Shown here one piece after another: positions 59,501 to 64,000 of a DNA stretch of 64,000 nucleotides. How positions within the stretch are numbered: the first letter of the stretch is position 1; every line of letters begins with the position of its first letter. Source of the stretch: Mytilus galloprovincialis. Lineage: Eukaryota; Mollusca; Bivalvia; Mytilida; Mytilidae. The notes below the pieces were generated by a model. It had not been told where the DNA came from and made no database searches. It worked only from the letters and a program-made list of their open reading frames with translations. The translations under genes were made by a program, and so were the position numbers. Location: contig NC_134849.1 in the NCBI RefSeq assembly GCF_965363235.1, positions 18,068,863 to 18,132,862 on the forward strand. The letters run 5' to 3'.

Positions 59501-61558
59501 AAACCCCAATTATTCAATTTTTGATGAAATCAAACAAAGTTTAATTTTCGACCCCGATTTGGACCAACTTAAAAACTGGGCCAATAATCAAAAATATAAG
59601 TACATTTTTAGATTCAGTATATCAAAGAACACCAATGATTCAATTTTTGTTAAAATCAAACTAAGTTTAATTTTTGACCCTTTGGACCTTAATGTAGACC
59701 AATTTGAAAACGGTCCAAAAATTAAGAATCTACATACACAGTTAGATTCGGCATATCAAAGAGCCCCAATTATTTAATTTTTGATGAAATCAAACAAAGT
59801 TCAATTCTGGACCCTTTGGGCCCCTTTTTCCTAAACTGTTGGGACCAAAACTCCCAAAATCCCAACCTTCCTTTTATGGTCATAAACCTTGTGTTAACAT
59901 TTCATAGATTTTTATTTACTTATACTAAAGTTATGATGCGAAAACCAAGAATAATGCTTATTTGGGCTCCTTGTTGGCCCCTAATTCCTAAACTGTTGGA
60001 ATCTCAACTCCCAAAATCAATCCCAACCTTCCTTTTGTGGTCATATACCTTGTGTCAAAGTTTCATAGATTTCTCTTTACTTAAACTAAAGTTATTGTGC
60101 GAAAACCAAGAAAATGCTTATTTTGGCTCTTTTTGGCCCCTTATTCCTTAAATGTTGGGACCAAAACTCCTAAAATCAATCCCAACCTTCCTTTTGTTGT
60201 CATAAACCTTGTGTTAAAATTTCATAGATTTCTATTCACTTTTACTAAAGTTAGATCGCGAAAACTAAAAGTATTCGGACGACGACGACGACGACGCAGA
60301 CGACGATGCCAACGTGATACCAATATTCGACCAAAAAATTTTCAATTTTTGCGGTCGTATAAAAAAAACTAGACAATCCCTTTTTTCTTTACAAAAATTT
60401 AATTTTTTACCTATCAATGTAATATAAAAAAAAATGTTTTATAACCCCCCTTTCATAAAATTAATGCATATTTTTTCAATATCTATTGGGAATTAGCTGT
60501 TTCAATGATATTTATTTATTTATGTATTGTCGCTTAAAAGTCTTCTTGACGCTTCTTGTCGCTAAATTAATTCTATTGTCGCTTCTTATCACTTTTTGGC
60601 GCTTCTTGTAATTAGTGAGACCCAGATCGGCTACAACGGCGCCACCTATTCAGGAACGACAATTTCATCGTCGCGTAAGGAAAGATGAACACGATGACTT
60701 GAAAGTCAGGCCTTAAAGAACTGCCTTTAAAAATCGACCCATCTGCACTATCCAAACTGTGATCATATAGAAGGGTAGGAATTTGTTAGACATTAAGTTA
60801 GGGAAAAAATTAAGTCTTAATATTATTCTGACTATACTTCACTCTTTCATTATGGAATTTTAAGGAAAACGATAAAATTTAGAATGGAAATGGGGAATAT
60901 GTCAAAGAAAAACATTACGGCCAAAGATTATTTGCTTTTTTGTGTTTAATCATCAATATTTGGTGGTTTTGTTTCCTATGGCTAGCATACAGGTCTTCTC
61001 TAACTCAACTAACTGTCAACAGGTTATTCGTTTACTCAAATAGGCACTTTTAATGACTCAAATATGTTTTTTTTATTGTATACAATAACTCTAATGACAT
61101 TTGCAAAGAACTAGTTAAGATTTCAGGCCTAAAAAATCAGGCTATAAAATTTTATAATTATAAATCAATTACAACAGCTTATTTCTGACTAGTAGCACAA
61201 TTATATCTTTAAATACTGAATACTAATACTACCAGTAGGAAATTTTTTTTTTTTTTTACTCATACTTGTAACAATTTCATGTCTCATTAGCAATGACGAA
61301 TATCTGAACAAAACTAAGAAATTATGTTATATGGTTGAAACGAACCTTTTCAACAAGAGTCCACTTGTCTGTGAATTCTTTATTATCCATAACAGTAACA
61401 GTTGTATGGGCTAACTGATTTCTGTACCACTTCAGTGTAGCCAAGTTCGCTCCTGGTAACGTATCATTCGGATGTGGTAGCTTATCCCACCCGTTGGATG
61501 GCGTTGATAAACCTCCTATATTCCGTAGCAGACATATCATCATTGTCAGATCAAAGTC
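50073..61558 (-). CDS. HEPN-STAND NTPase-ankyrin-membrane protein (5' end outside window)
   Basis: Three exons (61558-61346, 54269-54062, 53557-50073) join in phase with GT-AG introns of about 7.1 and 0.5 kb, giving at least 1,301 residues. In order: the end of a DZIP3-type HEPN domain (residues 1-85) with RNQLAH, the R-x4-H ribonuclease signature; a charged linker (LMQLKNDYMECEKEKEQ); an nSTAND3-like NTPase with Walker A SKSGLGKTAT (K at about 186), Walker B VFLIDDVLG (about 224-232) and a sensor-like TLRLHI; ankyrin repeats at about 640-955 (GLTVLHYAI, GLTAVHLAV, RTPLHYTTS, NTPLHAVI); and about six membrane segments from about 990 to the end. Five N-glycosylation sequons cluster between the fourth and fifth segments. 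HEPN and STAND partners are typical of immune and stress sensors; the role here is inferred. The N-terminal exon was not found before 64000. Confidence 0.88.
53558..54061 (-). other. Intron between linker and NTPase exons
   Basis: 504 bp, donor GTTTGT (minus, 54061), acceptor TTCGCAG (53558). AT-rich; nothing else recognised. Confidence 0.75.
54062..54269 (-). CDS. Middle exon: end of HEPN helix and charged linker
   Basis: 208 bp from acceptor TTCTCCTTCAG. Reads TLTSLNNGQRPYEVTEIL then a Glu/Lys-rich helix and FFYYREGNIPKKIA. Starts in phase 0 and ends in phase 1, matching both neighbours. The ORF running further upstream (to 54380) is the adjacent repeat and is excluded. Confidence 0.88.
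54298..57525 (-). repeat. Composite bivalve repeat, long reversed copy in the gene's intron
   Basis: Left edge CAGATGCTCCGCAGGGCGCA (the family's 3' end) and right edge CGACCGCAAAAATTTTGCGG (its 5' end, a hairpin). The interior has many ~130-bp units (CAAAGAACCCCAA, GGACCCTTTGGAC, ATTTTGGACCC) and ~170-bp units (CCCAAAATCAATCCCAACCT), plus a 36-bp array at 54880-55112 and a 117-bp duplication at 56267-56500. Open frames along it are repeat translations. Confidence 0.85.
54880..55112. repeat. 36-bp tandem array with a hairpin in each unit
   Basis: About six units of the type GCACAATACTGTGCAATTGA plus AAATTTCTTGCTATT. Each unit contains TTGCACAATACTGTGCAA, which can fold on itself. Two more units appear at 59205-59275 inside another copy of the same family. 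Confidence 0.85.
57526..59059. other. Intron sequence without recognised features
   Basis: AT-rich; no exon in a fitting phase, no clear repeat. The frame at 57690-57881 shows no domain. Confidence 0.4.
59060..60622. mobile_element. Element with GGTCTCAYTAATT ends and AGCGACAAGAAG subterminal motifs
   Basis: The left end reads GGTCTCATTAATTC followed by TTTAGCGACAAATAGCGACA; the right end is the inverted arrangement, ending GCGCTTCTTGTAATTAGTGAGACC. Repeated short motifs inside both ends look like binding sites of a transposase. The middle holds part of the composite repeat (59216-60363). No coding frame for a transposase. Confidence 0.65.
60623..61345. other. Intron sequence next to the HEPN exon
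   Basis: Poly-T tract at about 61242-61257; otherwise AT-rich text without recognised features. Confidence 0.4.
61346..61558 (-). CDS. HEPN (DZIP3-type) exon, first exon visible
   Basis: 213 bp, 71 codons, phase 0 at both ends; acceptor CTTCCAAG before GACTTTGAT (61558), donor GTTCGT after 61346. Reads DFDLTMMICLLRNIGGLSTP, GWDKLPHPNDT, LATLKWYRNQLAHTT and EFTDKWTLVEK. The pattern LLRNI-G-L...GWD-LP...YRN...H is that of the HEPN domain found in DZIP3-like proteins. The acceptor shows that more coding sequence lies upstream (beyond 61558). Confidence 0.88.
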
Positions 61559-63200
61559 CTTGGAAGAGGTTGCTACAAAAGCAATGAAGTATGAAAAGAA
61601 GAAGAAACAATCTTCTCTGCTTTACTTGACAGTAATGGAAGATCTGTTTAACAGATCACAACAGATATGATCAAATTGTTGTAACAACAATCACGCCCTC
61701 TTTATTTTAAATGTGCCATACAAAATTAGACTGATCACAAGGTGTTGTACTTACTTGAGCAACACAACGAGTGCCATATTAAGAGCATCATTTTGTTGGG
61801 GTTCGTATTGCTTTGTTTTCAGTTCTTTTGTATGTTTTGTGTATTTGTATGAGCCTTTAGTATCTTCCTCCTTTCTTTTAATTTGAAATTAATATCATTC
61901 GTAAGAAAAAAATAATGATTCAATTCTTTTTTTTAAATAATTGATGTTTACCAACACAACTAACTATCTAGCACAATGGTTTTATCTGGCTACCCTCTGT
62001 CATAATGTTATAAAATTAATTTAATTTTGATCGTTTGTGTTCTTTGTTTTTAATTGTTTTGAAGTCTGGTATCTCTAGGCCTTTTCTAGTTCGCTATACC
62101 ATAATGGTTTGTAAATATTATTGAGGCTATACGATGGGTTCATCTTTTGTTTCCTTTCAATTTGGTCTATGGTAGATCCATTTAATTGTCTCAATGACAA
62201 TCTTACCATCATGCCCATTGAAATACTTATTAAAAATTTGAAATGATTGTTCTATTGCCCCGCAACGAAGTTGTCGGTGCCATATAGTTTTACCCTTGTC
62301 CGTCATTCTGTCATTCCGCAACAAACCATCTTACGGAGTTTTTTCTAAACGCCATCAGATATTGGCCTTATTTTTGGTAGGTGAATTAACCATGATGAGT
62401 TAAAGGTCAAGTTTAAGTTTATTTCCGCTCCGAAAAATTTTGCCGTAATAACGGTCTTATTCAGAACTCGAGATCCCTCCAATTTTGGTAATTGGACTAG
62501 ACTCAAGCTGGCAGCCACTTTTATCGGCCAATCAAGATAGCAGCCACTTTTTTTCCAGCAGCCAATTTTGGTGATATGTCTAAAAACCAAAAAACTGAAT
62601 GAGACTCAAACGTTCCAAAAATCGTTTAAAATAAGTTAAATGCAATCTAACACCGGAAATCGACGATTTCACGGCTTGTACTGGTTCTAAAAGCATTTCA
62701 TTCCGTTTAAAATATGTATGTGAAGCTAGCGGTCTGTTCGTTATTTGTTATTCGATAATTGATATTCAATATCCAACCGGCTGCTAGTTCTTTAGTTAAA
62801 AATCATTAAAAAGCATGAGGAAAGTCTACGCCGGAAATCGTTTTATGACCACTTCAAGCTGTCGTAATATAAACCCTTATATAAATTGCATATTTGTCTT
62901 TATGTAATATCGATTTTTATAAATAAAACGACATCAAAGATTCATCAAAGATTTAATTTAATATATAATATATAAAACTAAATCTTAAGCCGGCAAATCT
63001 TGAAACATTCAGAAATATAAATAGGAATATCTATGGAAAGCCAACAAGAATAAATATATAGTGAAAACCTACGAGAGATCAATCAGATGACAGTAAGAAC
63101 CCTGGTGTTTCAATATTCCAAAATGCAACGATATTATAGACTCTATAGTATATAAAATTGGGTGTACATATAAACGTGACTAAAAAGATCTTTGGTTATG
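61559..63200. other. Upstream flank or intron, dispersed repeats only
   Basis: About 62040-62215 is a diverged copy of the repeat at 28590-28740 and 41810-41890. A TTGCCCCGCAACG-type repeat end lies near 62255. I searched the minus strand for an N-terminal HEPN exon and found none. Confidence 0.45.
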
Positions 63201-63205
63201 GGTAT

Positions 63206-64000
63206 TGAAAATACGTAAATGGGCAACTTTGAACCTCTGTGGTGTCCAGACGGGCCCGGATCCCAGAAATATATTTAAGTGGGGAATAGCTTGGGTCAAT
63301 ACCTTTAAAATGAGCTAGGTTCGGTTCGGAACTTTGCCGTAGGGATATACCGAAGAGTACCGAATGTGTGATTGATATGAAAAATACGTAAATGGGCAAC
63401 TTTGAACCTCTGTGGTGTCCAGACGGACCCGGATCCCAGAAGTATATTTAAGTGGGGAATAGCTTGGGTCAATACCTTTAAAATGAGCTAGGTTCGGTTC
63501 GGAACTTTGCCGTAGGGATATACCGAAGAGTACCGAATGTGTGATTGATATGAAAAATACGTAAATGGGCAACTTTGAACCTCTGTGGTGTCCAGACGGA
63601 CCCGGATCCCAAAAATATATTTAAGTGGGGAATAGCTTGGGTCAATACCTTTAAAATGAGCTAGGTTCGGTTCGGAACTTTGCCGTAGGGATATACCGAA
63701 GAGTACCGAATGTGTGATTGATATGAAAAATACGTAAATGGGCAACTTTGAACCTCTGTGGTGTCCAGACGGGCCCGGATCCCAGAAATATATTTAAGTG
63801 GGGAATAGCTTGGGTCAATACCTTTAAAATGAGTTAGGTTCGGTTCGGAACTTTGCCGTAGGGATATACCGAAAAGTACCGAATGTGTGATTAATATGAA
63901 AAATACGTAAATGGGCAACTTTGAACCTCTGTGGTGGCCAGACGGGCCCGGATCCCAGAAAAATATTTAAGTGGGGAATAGCTTCGGTCAATACCTTTAA
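63206..64000. repeat. 173-bp satellite, at least 4.6 copies, running off the window
   Basis: ATACGTAAATGGGCAACTTT recurs at about 63211, 63384, 63557, 63730 and 63903. Units also carry CCCGGATCCCAGAAATATAT and CCGTAGGGATATACCGAAGA. Copies differ at only a few bases. The four overlapping minus-strand frames starting MPIYVFFI are translations of the repeat. Confidence 0.95.

Noticed and set aside
63196-63918. Family of near-identical 67-85-residue proteins starting MPIYVFFI
   Set aside because: They are translations of the 173-bp satellite in successive frames and repeat with its period.

Overview
The window is eukaryotic and reads as a marine bivalve, most likely a mussel (Mytilidae). It is A+T-rich, the genes are split by long phase-matched GT-AG introns, and most of the length is interspersed repeats of kinds abundant in bivalve genomes. 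The species call is inferred from repeat character and protein families, not from a marker gene. No rRNA gene, functional tRNA gene, operon or CRISPR array is visible.

Layout. (1) 1-2131: a diverged repeat, then gene-free DNA. (2) 2132-19192: a nested transposon cluster. Its outer layer is a Ty3/gypsy LTR retrotransposon on the minus strand with two 503-bp LTRs, a TAAG target duplication, a tRNA-Gln-type primer site, degraded gag, pro and pol, and an extra 3' ORF resembling an SGNH hydrolase. A block of about 3.3 kb (about 5320-8648) splits its integrase and holds a 119-bp satellite, itself invaded by small MITEs and a fold-back element. A young BEL/Pao element (13091-18155, plus strand, LTRs that look identical, TAGTT duplication) sits in the Ty3 leader and encodes only Gag and protease. 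(3) 19200-21670: a dead tyrosine recombinase (minus) split by a small MITE, then a perfect 110-bp palindrome with an 8-bp target duplication. (4) 21900-34679: a three-exon plus-strand gene for a 398-residue protein I do not recognise, with a weak PD-(D/E)XK-like signature; introns of 7.8 and 3.8 kb hold MITEs, a LINE with a SINE inside it, a TA-flanked element full of GTTGAG motifs, and a fold-back element. (5) 34680-50072: no convincing gene; tandem and inverted repeats, a TIR element and Penelope-like RT relics. (6) 50073-61558: a minus-strand gene, 5' end outside the window, encoding HEPN (DZIP3 type), nSTAND3-like NTPase, ankyrin repeats and about six membrane segments. Its 7-kb intron is mostly repeats. 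(7) 61559-64000: repeats ending in a 173-bp satellite that runs off the window.

Only two loci look like functional host genes. The HEPN-STAND-ankyrin-membrane gene is the most notable: it joins a putative ribonuclease domain, a signalling NTPase, a repeat scaffold and a polytopic membrane region with a sequon-rich loop in one predicted protein, which suggests an innate-immune type sensor. That role is inferred from architecture. Exon joins were checked by hand for phase and splice dinucleotides; no homology search or transcript data were available.
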